A DNA stretch of 56,539 bases. Origin: a virus. The position numbers and the translations under genes are program-made. This document shows positions 1-6,403 of this stretch, piece after piece (the first letter of the stretch is position 1; every line of letters starts with the position of its first letter). Under the pieces are notes generated by a model that searched no databases, was not told the DNA's origin, and worked only from the letters and a program-made list of their open reading frames with translations. Location: the IMG/VR virus record IMGVR_UViG_3300030098_005086, positions 1 through 56,539 of that record, one strand, 5' to 3'.

Positions 1-100
1 CTACGCAATGCTGCGAATTGGAACTTCCACCCAACGTATGATTCAGAGAAGGCGAACGGTATCCGGAGGTCACTCGAATGGGGCCCAACTCATTGCGTAG
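1..100. repeat. 10-bp inverted repeat at the window edge
   Basis: CTACGCAATG at 1-10 is the exact reverse complement of CATTGCGTAG at 91-100. Both arms lie inside the M15 peptidase frame, which stays open, so this is probably chance or a local mRNA hairpin with an 80-nt loop. Its placement exactly at the first base is the only odd point. Confidence 0.5.
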
Positions 101-235
101 AGGCTGTAAAATAGAATTTGCCAAAATTGTTAATTTATGAACACCGTCTTTAGTCGGAGTATTGTCAATTCCGAGACGCAGGGCAGTATTGGATTTAGTT
201 AGTTCTTGTAGGGTAAAGTTTTTGCTGATTCGCAT
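1..235 (-). CDS. Peptidase M15-like endolysin, partial (C-terminus outside window)
   Basis: An ATG at 235 opens a frame that runs off the left edge, giving 78 residues. The N-terminus reads MRISKNFTLQELTKS. Later comes VTSGYRSPSLNHTLGGS and then SQH, the signature of zinc D-Ala-D-Ala carboxypeptidase/endopeptidase (peptidase M15_3) domains, which cut peptidoglycan crosslinks. The H of SQH is the usual first zinc ligand; the Asp and second His would lie beyond the edge. It is the last visible gene of an operon of envelope proteins and starts 2 nt after the thioredoxin-like gene stops, so an endolysin role is likely. No signal peptide is present, so it would need a holin or similar export. Family assignment is firm; lysis role is inference. 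Confidence 0.85.
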   Translation of the reverse strand, partial: MRISKNFTLQELTKSNTALRLGIDNTPTKDGVHKLTILANSILQPLRNELGPIRVTSGYRSPSLNHTLGGSSNSQHCV

Positions 236-237
236 AA

Positions 238-600
238 TTACATAAATTTCTTTAATACTAATTCCTCTACTTTCTTTTTAGGGGCTTTAATACAAAGCTG
301 AAATGTCAAATCAGCATCATATCTTTCAACCACTTCTTTATTATAAAAGATTAAAATAGTAGGAACAGAAAGAATTTTATATGTGGAGGTTAAATTGGGA
401 CATGTTTCTATATTAACCATGTAAGACTTAATATCTTTAAATTCAGCTAAATCTACACAGTTATCTTTGTTCCATTCCGCATAAAACTCAATTAAAACAA
501 TATCATCGTTTAACTTCTCTTCAAATTCTTCCTCATTAATTACTTGCTGAGCTAAAGAACTAAAAGATAATAATAATAAAAATATTAAAATAGTTCTCAT
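238..600 (-). CDS. Secreted thioredoxin-fold protein lacking the CxxC motif
   Basis: This 120-aa protein starts with a signal peptide of about 17 residues (MRTILIFLLLLSFSSLA then QQ), typical of Bacteroidetes. The mature part follows a thioredoxin pattern: a strand IVLIEFYAEW (34-43), the place of the redox motif (WNKDNC, 43-48), and a cis-Pro segment SVPTILIFY (78-86). The first active-site Cys is replaced, so ordinary disulfide exchange looks impossible; Cys48 and Cys67 remain. It overlaps the upstream gene in an ATGA junction. It may be a periplasmic chaperone-like or binding protein used late in infection. The fold is fairly sure, the role unknown. Confidence 0.65.
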   Translation of the reverse strand: MRTILIFLLLLSFSSLAQQVINEEEFEEKLNDDIVLIEFYAEWNKDNCVDLAEFKDIKSYMVNIETCPNLTSTYKILSVPTILIFYNKEVVERYDADLTFQLCIKAPKKKVEELVLKKFM

Positions 601-887
601 TTTTTTTGAATTACCTGATACAGTCTCTCGTCCATTACATCTATCTTTTCTTCTATTGCATCTAGAGTTTCTTTATTGGATAAAACAGTCTGTCTTATCA
701 ATTCATTTTTCATATTGATTTCGTTGGCACTTGGGTAACCATCGAATTTTTCTACTTTCATTTCTAAGGCATTAACTTGCCCCACCAAATTATAATACGT
801 TCCTGCTACACTCATTATCATAACAGCAAATCCTATTATAAATTTTAAGTCAGTACTTATCTTGGTATTTTCTCCTATTTGTGCCAT
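597..887 (-). CDS. Small one-TM protein with coiled coil, holin or spanin-like candidate
   Basis: A 96-aa protein with one hydrophobic segment at about residues 15-35 (FIIGFAVMIMSVAGTYYNLV) and a charged, heptad-like C-terminal half (about 55-94) that should form a coiled coil. It lies between two secreted proteins and two genes upstream of the M15 peptidase, and overlaps both neighbours (13 nt upstream, an ATGA junction downstream). This position and topology fit a holin or an inner-membrane spanin component. No holin family signature is visible to me, so the function is inferred from context only. Confidence 0.55.
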   Translation of the reverse strand: MAQIGENTKISTDLKFIIGFAVMIMSVAGTYYNLVGQVNALEMKVEKFDGYPSANEINMKNELIRQTVLSNKETLDAIEEKIDVMDERLYQVIQKK

Positions 888-1438
888 TTTAATGTTCCGT
901 TTTGAATGTATACTCCACTAGGTTGTTTAACTTCTTGTCCATATAAATTATACATTAAATTAGAACCTTCAGATTCTTTTATAATCTCTCCGATTGAACT
1001 ATTGCAGTCAAGGCCGGTATCACAATCAATATACTGAAAAACTTCTTCATATTCTATTTGAATAATGGTGTCATATATATATTGAGTTTCATAAACATAT
1101 TCTATTTCTACTTCTACAATAGTATCTGTTTCATAAATATATTCTACCACCGGAACATCTATATAAACAGTATCACACTCTATTATTTCTAAAACACAAT
1201 CAGACAGTGAGGTTGGAACAGCTCCATTCTCATCACTTGCATCTACACAGTCCTCCCACCCATCGTTAATCCAAGAGTTTTGAACACACCCATTTGGAGA
1301 GTATTGCGTCCAATTAGCCTCATCGTCTCCACAATAAAACCCATTGGCTTCAGCACACGCTAAACATCCTAGGTTATAATCCTGTGAAAACCCTATCGTA
1401 GATAGGATAAAAAATAATAATAAAAGTATTTTTTTCAT
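875..1438 (-). CDS. Secreted protein with LDLa-like motif and T9SS-like C-terminal tag
   Basis: This 187-aa protein starts with a signal peptide (MKKILLLLFFILSTIGFSQ). Residues 20-80 are rich in Cys and aromatic residues and include a segment like an LDL-receptor class A calcium site (DCVDASDE, 63-70). The middle (about 85-140) is a run of short hydrophobic-acidic strands built on VEYIYETDT-type units. The last 27 residues contain YNLYGQEVKQPSGVYIQNG, which resembles the conserved core of T9SS type A sorting domains of Bacteroidetes (GxxV ... G.Y). If so, the phage product would be moved to the outside of the cell by the host gliding/secretion system. The tag is much shorter than usual full CTDs, so this is a hypothesis. 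Confidence 0.6.
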   Translation of the reverse strand: MKKILLLLFFILSTIGFSQDYNLGCLACAEANGFYCGDDEANWTQYSPNGCVQNSWINDGWEDCVDASDENGAVPTSLSDCVLEIIECDTVYIDVPVVEYIYETDTIVEVEIEYVYETQYIYDTIIQIEYEEVFQYIDCDTGLDCNSSIGEIIKESEGSNLMYNLYGQEVKQPSGVYIQNGTLKWHK

Positions 1439-1439
1439 A

Positions 1440-2459
1440 TTAAAAGAATAAAAAATTAAACCCTACCTTTAATTCATACACCGGCTTCATCCAATATCTT
1501 TGGTGGGTTCCCTCTACAAACATTCCTAACTTTTTTGTAATACGAGAACCAAACACTAATCCGGCATCCCATTCTGCCCAATCATTATCCGTCTCTCCAT
1601 ATTGGAACGAATAATCATCAAGTCCATAATGCAAAGGTAGTAAATTATACCACGCATGAATCCATAGTTTAGAGGTCCATTTATAGTAGGACACCCCTAA
1701 AACAGCACTTATCTCGTTTTGTCGACCTAATTTTTCTAACTCTTGCTCATTATAAGTTGCTACAGCTTCTCCAAAATAATGTTTAAAAAACTCATCATTA
1801 GAAGTAGCAAGAAGCTCGTCATTAGACGACCAATGCCATTGGCCATTTACAAATTCTCTACTATAACCAAAATCTTCAGCAAAATCAATAAAACTACTTT
1901 CTCCCTGTATCCACAAATCCTCAATGGGAGTAATTCCGTAGACCGGGTGGTTGCGCATAACAATTCCTGCAGTAAAGTCCCACGGGCCTTTGGTTATTCT
2001 CCACCTATTGTCAAAAGAAATATATTTTAAATCTAAGCGCTCGTTGTCTTTGTATTGCGCTTTATGAACCGTTTTATTGCCGAGGTAACGTAGCCAAAAA
2101 TCTCCATTATTAAATGTTTCACCGCGATGGCGTAGAAAAGAATAATTAAAGAGATACTCCCAACCATTAGCATTCCCAATAGTAACGTTGTCTGATACAG
2201 TTCGCTCAGTACCGTAGTACCACGTCTTAACTTTATATTCATAATCAAATCTAGCTATTTTACGAATCCCTATGCTTAGGTGATAATCGTAAGGGTTAAT
2301 TGTTGTTACATCCTCATATCCTCTGTTGACAGCAATGTAATTCTCTCTTTCTACCATCGAAGACCCTAGAGACATAGATGTGTAAAAAGTAGAGTATTTA
2401 AAAAACTGACCAAACGATAAAAGAGGGATTAACAAACATGTTAAAAATAATGTTCTCAT
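1440..2459 (-). CDS. Predicted outer-membrane beta-barrel protein
   Basis: The 339-aa product has a signal peptide (MRTLFLTCLLIPLLSFGQ) followed by many alternating hydrophobic/aromatic segments (for example YHLSIGIRKIARFDYEYKVKT, in two-residue periodicity) and ends in VGFNFLFF, with a terminal Phe as in proteins inserted by the BAM complex. It is rich in Trp and Tyr, as barrel girdles are. It follows a small basic gene with an ATGA overlap and precedes the T9SS-tagged protein. A phage-encoded outer-membrane protein could block superinfection, open the outer membrane in lysis, or alter the host surface. I recognise no named family. Topology is well supported, function is not. Confidence 0.65.
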   Translation of the reverse strand: MRTLFLTCLLIPLLSFGQFFKYSTFYTSMSLGSSMVERENYIAVNRGYEDVTTINPYDYHLSIGIRKIARFDYEYKVKTWYYGTERTVSDNVTIGNANGWEYLFNYSFLRHRGETFNNGDFWLRYLGNKTVHKAQYKDNERLDLKYISFDNRWRITKGPWDFTAGIVMRNHPVYGITPIEDLWIQGESSFIDFAEDFGYSREFVNGQWHWSSNDELLATSNDEFFKHYFGEAVATYNEQELEKLGRQNEISAVLGVSYYKWTSKLWIHAWYNLLPLHYGLDDYSFQYGETDNDWAEWDAGLVFGSRITKKLGMFVEGTHQRYWMKPVYELKVGFNFLFF

Positions 2460-2584
2460 CGTCCTTGACCTCTATATTGTTTTACGTAATTATTAGCTCC
2501 TTTAGTAAATGTCGTCTTGCTTTTCGCATGACGATTGTGTTTTTGCTTTTTGTTTGGAGTAAATTTCCATACTTTTTTTGCCAT
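2456..2584 (-). CDS. 42-aa basic small protein
   Basis: Translated by hand: ATG at 2584, stop overlapping the next ATG at 2459 (ATGA). The product begins MAKKVWKFTPNKKQKHN and ends YRGQGR, with many Lys, Arg and His. Small proteins of this form recur, from memory, in phages of marine flavobacteria. Translational coupling to the barrel gene supports it as real. Function unknown; one more member of the basic-protein set of this operon. Confidence 0.7.
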   Translation of the reverse strand: MAKKVWKFTPNKKQKHNRHAKSKTTFTKGANNYVKQYRGQGR

Positions 2585-2651
2585 CTTTTATAAAATATTT
2601 TATTTGATGAGGTATTCCAAAACTACTATGTGTTGTCCACTTTTTTACCAT
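2502..2651 (-). CDS. Possible 49-aa overlapping ORF
   Basis: An ATG at 2651 overlaps the stop of the upstream structural-like gene (ATGGTAA) and opens a 49-codon frame starting MVKKWTTHSSFGIPHQIKYF. Its 3' half overlaps the better supported 42-aa basic gene in another frame by about 83 nt. Only the first 22 codons fill otherwise empty sequence. It may be a short coupled leader gene or an artefact. Confidence 0.3.
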   Translation of the reverse strand: MVKKWTTHSSFGIPHQIKYFIKDGKKSMEIYSKQKAKTQSSCEKQDDIY

Positions 2652-3262
2652 ACCCCTAGATTCCATAATGTACCGTATGTACCGTGAATATAGCAGCCGT
2701 CCCGAGCTATTCTTCTTACTTGAGTGGGCCAAACAGGAGTGTCAATTAATTGTGGAGGAACATTAGTTGCGCAATTATCTAATGTATCTCCTCCCGCACT
2801 TACATAGGTGGCACATGCACTTTTATCTGCTACATTAGTATAAACCATACAAGGCTTGTTGTTTAGAGGAGCTCGATACAACCTATATGGGGTTCCTGTT
2901 GCAGCATACTCAATACACCATCCCGCAAGCACCAAAACTATATTGCTTGTTAGGACTTTTATCTCGGTTGCGCTAACAATCTCTACTACCCGGCCTGCTC
3001 CCGCCGTAGTTGATGTAGAGCCTACATTATAAACTATATCCCCTTGCTTAACATCTAGAGCCTCAAAATCTGCTGACCCATCTTTAAGACCCACCACACT
3101 TAAAGTTGCCCCACCATCATAAGCGGTAGTAGGAAGATTAACAGCGGTAGCTGTATTTGTTCCTTGATGATAGAAGTCTCCCGGAAAAGGAATATTTCCC
3201 ACATCAGAAGGTATTATGCGCAATATACGCGTTCCTTGTCCTAATAATTTTTGATAAGCCAT
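2645..3262 (-). CDS. Virion-type structural protein, paralogue A (MAYQKLLGQG family)
   Basis: A 205-aa protein that starts MAYQKLLGQGTRILRIIPSD and ends LGVW. It contains a beta-rich module with KQGDIVYN and a following VVEIVSATEIKVLTS stretch (about 63-130) seen also in the ring and nozzle proteins of this phage. The C-terminal part has YVSAGGDTLDNC and QVRRIARDG. It is clearly paralogous to the next gene upstream, which shares both ends and the SAGGD and QIRRI motifs. The pair is probably a virion decoration or appendage protein placed in a late operon away from the main virion cluster. No enzyme motif is visible. Confidence 0.6.
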   Translation of the reverse strand: MAYQKLLGQGTRILRIIPSDVGNIPFPGDFYHQGTNTATAVNLPTTAYDGGATLSVVGLKDGSADFEALDVKQGDIVYNVGSTSTTAGAGRVVEIVSATEIKVLTSNIVLVLAGWCIEYAATGTPYRLYRAPLNNKPCMVYTNVADKSACATYVSAGGDTLDNCATNVPPQLIDTPVWPTQVRRIARDGCYIHGTYGTLWNLGVW

Positions 3263-3281
3263 GATTCTCTTTTTATATTAA

Positions 3282-3971
3282 TTACCATATTCCTAAATAA
3301 TACATTTGCCACCCCGTGTTACTACTTACGGTTGTAGCCACTCCGGTTTTGTCTACTGTGCTATTTAATATTCGTCGTATTTGCACAGGAAAACGGGAGC
3401 TTATAACCTGCATACCACCAGGAGACCCATAACAAGAAGGTAAGGTAACTCCTCCGGTCGGTATCATCTCAAGGCCATCTCCTCCCGCAGAAATAAAAGT
3501 AGTTTCGACGTTATTGATAGCAGCAGGTAATGTAACCATAGGAAAATCCTTAGGTCTTCTAAATACTTTAATGTCATAATCTACAGCTCCAGGGTCAAGA
3601 CCTAGGGCCGCAAATGCGGGTTCTATATCCACATAAGCTTGACGCTCGTTACCACCCCATTCGGGTAGGCGAACCACTCCTGCTCCCTGCAACGAAGACG
3701 CTCTAAAACCTGAGGCGGTGTCATAAAAATATATAATATCTCCTTTTTGGACACCTCCTCCTGTTACCTTCATATCTCTCCATGTGGGCTGACCACCCGC
3801 AAGTTCTACCACCCCTGAGGTTCCCGAAGCTACACAAGCATATCCCGGCTCTACGTAATTTTTGACTCTTTCCCACGTAATTTGGTCTGAAGGATTAGGC
3901 ACCTCACACCAATCCGAGGGGCAAATCCACATACACCGCATTCCTTGTCCTAATAGTTTTTCGTACGCCAT
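3282..3971 (-). CDS. Virion-type structural protein, paralogue B (MAYEKLLGQG family)
   Basis: A 229-aa protein starting MAYEKLLGQGMRCMWICPSD and ending YLGIW. Shared with its neighbour: the first ten residues, a VQKGDIIYFYD module (about 70-139), SAGGDGLEM and VQIRRI. The two genes lie 19 nt apart, consistent with an old tandem duplication followed by strong divergence in the central part. The upstream gene ends in TAATG at this start. Role probably structural, either two subunits of a hetero-oligomer or alternative appendage proteins. Confidence 0.6.
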   Translation of the reverse strand: MAYEKLLGQGMRCMWICPSDWCEVPNPSDQITWERVKNYVEPGYACVASGTSGVVELAGGQPTWRDMKVTGGGVQKGDIIYFYDTASGFRASSLQGAGVVRLPEWGGNERQAYVDIEPAFAALGLDPGAVDYDIKVFRRPKDFPMVTLPAAINNVETTFISAGGDGLEMIPTGGVTLPSCYGSPGGMQVISSRFPVQIRRILNSTVDKTGVATTVSSNTGWQMYYLGIW

Positions 3972-4216
3972 TATTTTATTTTTCTTATAACATTACCAAT
4001 TATAGGAGAAGAAACAACTCGCGTAGGTTTTTGTGGGGGTGGCACATTGGGAGACTGCATGCTTTTTTGATAAGGAAAGATGCGATTCAAAGTATCTCGT
4101 CTTTTATTGCATCCACAGTCTTTTCCTGTAGCTTTTGCCACTTTGTCCACCACACTCTTAACACCTGTGGCTTTAGTTATTTTCTCTATTGTATCTCCTA
4201 AACCGCGTGACTTCAT
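3971..4216 (-). CDS. 81-aa basic small protein with CGCN motif
   Basis: Start chosen at ATG 4216 because the upstream gene ends there in a TAATG overlap; a TTG two codons further up is less likely. The product begins MKSRGLGDTIEKITKATGVK, has ATGKDCGCNKRRDTLNRIFPY, and a Pro-rich basic tail. The N-terminal half should be helical and amphipathic. From memory this small family is common in phages of marine Bacteroidetes, next to tail or lysis genes. Function unknown. Confidence 0.65.
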   Translation of the reverse strand: MKSRGLGDTIEKITKATGVKSVVDKVAKATGKDCGCNKRRDTLNRIFPYQKSMQSPNVPPPQKPTRVVSSPIIGNVIRKIK

Positions 4217-4383
4217 TAGCAATTACAATTTTTGTTAATACCTAAGTTGAATACAACCAACTTAAAACAGCGATTAGAAAAATCTGATTTTAACTCAAAT
4301 AAAGTTAATCCTCCAATTCTTAACTCAACTCTAATCTTATCCCATTGACGCGCATTTGACGCGAAGTAATTTGTAAATTTCAT
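4216..4383 (-). CDS. 55-aa hypothetical protein
   Basis: Translated by hand: ATG at 4383, stop TAA at 4216-4218 sharing a base with the next start (TAATG). The product begins MKFTNYFASNARQWDKIRVE and ends NKNCNC. No domain is recognised. The tight junction downstream and the lack of any other reading here support it. Confidence 0.65.
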   Translation of the reverse strand: MKFTNYFASNARQWDKIRVELRIGGLTLFELKSDFSNRCFKLVVFNLGINKNCNC

Positions 4384-4398
4384 TTTATTATTATTTTA

Positions 4399-4599
4399 TT
4401 ATTTAGTACTACAGCCAAAGTTTTTTGCATAGTTGGCCATTTTTACTACACTTTCAGAATACTTTTTAGTATTCTTCATTACCGCATCAGCAGCGCTACA
4501 CGCATCTTCAAATCCGTTTTGCTTTGCCCATTTAGTAAATTTTCCCTGATTTTTTTTCTTAATCTCAGGAAACTTTTTTGTTCTTCCTCTTGTTGCCAT
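4399..4599 (-). CDS. 66-aa basic small protein
   Basis: Begins MATRGRTKKFPEIKKKNQGK and continues with FTKWAKQNGFEDACSAADAV, then a Lys-rich helix KNTKKYSESVVKMANYAKNFG. It shares one base with the upstream gene (TAATG at 4599). The sequence suggests a compact helical, positively charged protein that could bind nucleic acid. A recurring small family in flavobacterial phages by memory; function unknown. Confidence 0.7.
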   Translation of the reverse strand: MATRGRTKKFPEIKKKNQGKFTKWAKQNGFEDACSAADAVMKNTKKYSESVVKMANYAKNFGCSTK

Positions 4600-4874
4600 T
4601 ATGATTTTCTCATTACGCCTGTTCTATTACTACCCGTTTGGGTTTTAAAGGCATATTCTAATTTCTTTTTAACACTCTTTGGGTAATGCTTCTCATATTT
4701 CATAGAATGGTCCCCACCATATGCATGTCCATAATATTTTTTAGACATTGCTTTAGACTCATCGCGTCTAGCTTTAAAAGACTGCTTGTGCTTGCCTTTA
4801 TGTTTACTACCTAAAGCTTCGTCGAGCCTAGAGTTATATCCTTGTTTTGTGTCTTTGCGAATTTTAACTTTCAT
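4599..4874 (-). CDS. 91-aa basic small protein
   Basis: The product begins MKVKIRKDTKQGYNSRLDEA and contains GSKHKGKHKQSFKARRDES, followed by a His/Tyr/Lys-rich stretch. No hydrophobic core of any length is seen, so it is probably partly disordered. It belongs to the basic-protein operon running from 5660. Function unknown; binding to DNA or to the virion interior is a guess. Confidence 0.65.
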   Translation of the reverse strand: MKVKIRKDTKQGYNSRLDEALGSKHKGKHKQSFKARRDESKAMSKKYYGHAYGGDHSMKYEKHYPKSVKKKLEYAFKTQTGSNRTGVMRKS

Positions 4875-4905
4875 GTTCTTTTTTTTTAATGATTGATATA
4901 TACTA

Positions 4906-5382
4906 TTAAAAAGCTAGACCTGCAGGACGCTTGTTGTTCCGTAATGTCCCCTGTCTTCTCTTCCTAGCTATAGAGTTCCTAACTTTTCTCCTCTTTGCTT
5001 GAGCGGGAGATAATGCTCTTGTTGTTCCTTTCTTCCTATCTATATAGACCGCTCCTATCGCTCCCATTGTTGGCCGTTTCTTCTGTGCTCCTCTTTTCTT
5101 TCTTTTTGCTGCGCTTGCAGCAACACCCCATAGTGATTTTCTCTTTTTAGGTCTACGTTTTCCGCCAACTGCGCTTGCAACAGCACTGAATAATCCTCCT
5201 TTTCCTCTTTTCTTCTTTGCTTGTGCGGTTTTAGCAGCGATTTCACTCACAGCCCCTTTTTTCTTTTCTAAGTCTCTTTTATAGTAGCGCTTAACTCCCG
5301 GTTTTGACTTTCGGCCTCCTTGCTTATTTCGGCCGGTAACTTTTCTAAAAGCACTTCTTAGTGCTCTTCCAAATCTTGACAT
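4906..5382 (-). CDS. Very basic Arg/Lys-rich protein, candidate DNA-condensing protein
   Basis: By count 54 of 158 residues are Lys or Arg. There is an internal near-repeat: GLFSAVASAVGGKRRPKK is followed at once by SLWGVAASAAKRKKRG, small Ala-rich hydrophobic patches alternating with basic clusters, a little like adenovirus or baculovirus core proteins. N-terminus MSRFGRALRSAFRKVTGRNK, C-terminus RPAGLAF. It lies second in a minus-strand operon of basic proteins. The most natural role is DNA compaction or a capsid-interior protein. That role is inferred from composition only. Confidence 0.6.
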   Translation of the reverse strand: MSRFGRALRSAFRKVTGRNKQGGRKSKPGVKRYYKRDLEKKKGAVSEIAAKTAQAKKKRGKGGLFSAVASAVGGKRRPKKRKSLWGVAASAAKRKKRGAQKKRPTMGAIGAVYIDRKKGTTRALSPAQAKRRKVRNSIARKRRQGTLRNNKRPAGLAF

Positions 5383-5408
5383 AATACTGTTTCTTTATTA
5401 ATTAATGT

Positions 5409-5660
5409 TTACTTCTTTCTTTTAAAACGACTTAAAGGATTTTTAGTGTATTTTATTTTTTTAAGAGACCCCTTCTTCTCTTTTAATTTATCTCTTCCCC
5501 ACTTAGTTTTTACTACGTTCTTCTTTTTTATAACACCTGTCTTTCCTTTAGTGCCCTTCTTTCTAACCACTACGTCTTTTATCGTTGTCTTTCCCACTTT
5601 CTTTTTTGTAACAGTTCGAGTTCTCTTACGACCTTTATATGTTTTTGTTTTAGTTGGCAT
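5409..5660 (-). CDS. Very basic Lys-rich protein, first gene of operon
   Basis: By count 36 of 83 residues are Lys or Arg, with alternating Thr and Val (KKVGKTTIKDVVVRKKGTKG), which suggests a short beta structure or disorder on DNA contact. It is the first gene behind the minus-strand promoter whose TAACTTTG box lies at 5701-5708. Candidate DNA-binding or condensing protein, by composition only. Confidence 0.6.
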   Translation of the reverse strand: MPTKTKTYKGRKRTRTVTKKKVGKTTIKDVVVRKKGTKGKTGVIKKKNVVKTKWGRDKLKEKKGSLKKIKYTKNPLSRFKRKK

Positions 5661-5689
5661 AATATATTTTTTAAAAATTATTTAATAAT

Positions 5690-5697
5690 TATCTTTG
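5690..5697 (+). promoter_or_regulatory. Promoter -7 box for the plus-strand regulator gene
   Basis: TATCTTTG matches the Bacteroidetes -7 consensus TAnnTTTG. It lies 26 nt before the ATG at 5724. It faces a minus-strand box 3 nt away, and the two together form the palindrome CTTTGTAGCAAAG. Confidence 0.7.
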
Positions 5698-5700
5698 TAG

Positions 5701-5708
5701 CAAAGTTA
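5701..5708 (-). promoter_or_regulatory. Promoter -7 box for the basic-protein/envelope operon
   Basis: Read on the minus strand this is TAACTTTG, matching TAnnTTTG, about 40 nt before the ATG at 5660. The two facing boxes mean the two transcripts would start inside each other and cannot easily be made at the same time. Confidence 0.65.
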
Positions 5709-5723
5709 AGAAAAATTATTTTA

Positions 5724-6149
5724 ATGAAATTAAACTATTTAAAGTATTGGAGAGTAATAAGATATTTTATAAAAGCTAAATATAAACTCACCCAAGCGGA
5801 CCTAGATATACTCCTATTCTTATATGACGAAGAGTACTTCTCTAAAGACAAATTCAAAGAGTTCGATGAACTCCTGAGTTGGAATGTAAACAGATTTGAC
5901 CAACTTCTTAAAAATGGATGGATAGAAGTGTTTAGAAAATATGATGGGAAAAATAAAGCTATATATAAACTCTCTTATAAAAGCGTAAGACTAATTGTAT
6001 CTATATATAATAAACTCAGCGGGGAAGAAATTCCTACTAGCCCCTCCTCAAATCCTATGTTTGCACGTAATGTTTCATACACTGATAAGGTTTATAGAAA
6101 GATGATTAAAGAAATGAATAAGAAAATAAAAGAAGATAGATTTAACTAA
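5724..6149 (+). CDS. Winged-helix-like putative transcription regulator
   Basis: A 141-aa protein and the only plus-strand gene of normal size in the first 10 kb. It begins MKLNYLKYWRVIRYFIKAKY, then LTQADLDILLFLYDEEYFSK and FDELLSWNVNRFDQLLKNGWIEVFRKY. This helix-helix-recognition helix followed by a short beta hairpin is the MarR-like winged-helix pattern. It starts from a promoter that overlaps the one driving the opposite operon, so it is well placed to act as a switch. Its stop overlaps the end of groES tail to tail by 4 bp. Fold likely, target inferred. Confidence 0.65.
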   Translation: MKLNYLKYWRVIRYFIKAKYKLTQADLDILLFLYDEEYFSKDKFKEFDELLSWNVNRFDQLLKNGWIEVFRKYDGKNKAIYKLSYKSVRLIVSIYNKLSGEEIPTSPSSNPMFARNVSYTDKVYRKMIKEMNKKIKEDRFN

Positions 6150-6403
6150 ACTACTACTACAACATTTCGTTCTTGGATAATGGTATAGGCTTCATTTTCT
6201 ATCATCATAGTATGCGAGCCGTGTTTATCAAAATATAAGACATCACCATTTTTAATAGCATCTACCTCTGTGCCGGAATTAATTACTTCACCTTTTTTAT
6301 ATCTTAAGTCTTTAACGTCTTCAGAGGATAATAATAATCCCGAGTCGGTAGTAATCTGTTCTTCGATAGATTTAACTACTATATATTTACCTATTGCTTT
6401 CAT
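6146..6403 (-). CDS. groES: Co-chaperonin GroES-like protein
   Basis: 85 aa, near the usual GroES length of about 95. MKAIGKYIVVKSIEEQ is the first strand; TTDSGLLLSSED (about 18-29) fits the mobile loop that docks on GroEL. GEVINSGTEVDAIKNGDVLYFDKHG matches the GroES core, and the end ERNVVVVV matches the last strand. It overlaps groEL by 4 nt (ATGA) and lies downstream of it, the reverse of the cellular groES-groEL order. Phage co-chaperonins are known (T4 gp31). It probably caps the phage-encoded ring made by the adjacent gene. Confidence 0.88.
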   Translation of the reverse strand: MKAIGKYIVVKSIEEQITTDSGLLLSSEDVKDLRYKKGEVINSGTEVDAIKNGDVLYFDKHGSHTMMIENEAYTIIQERNVVVVV

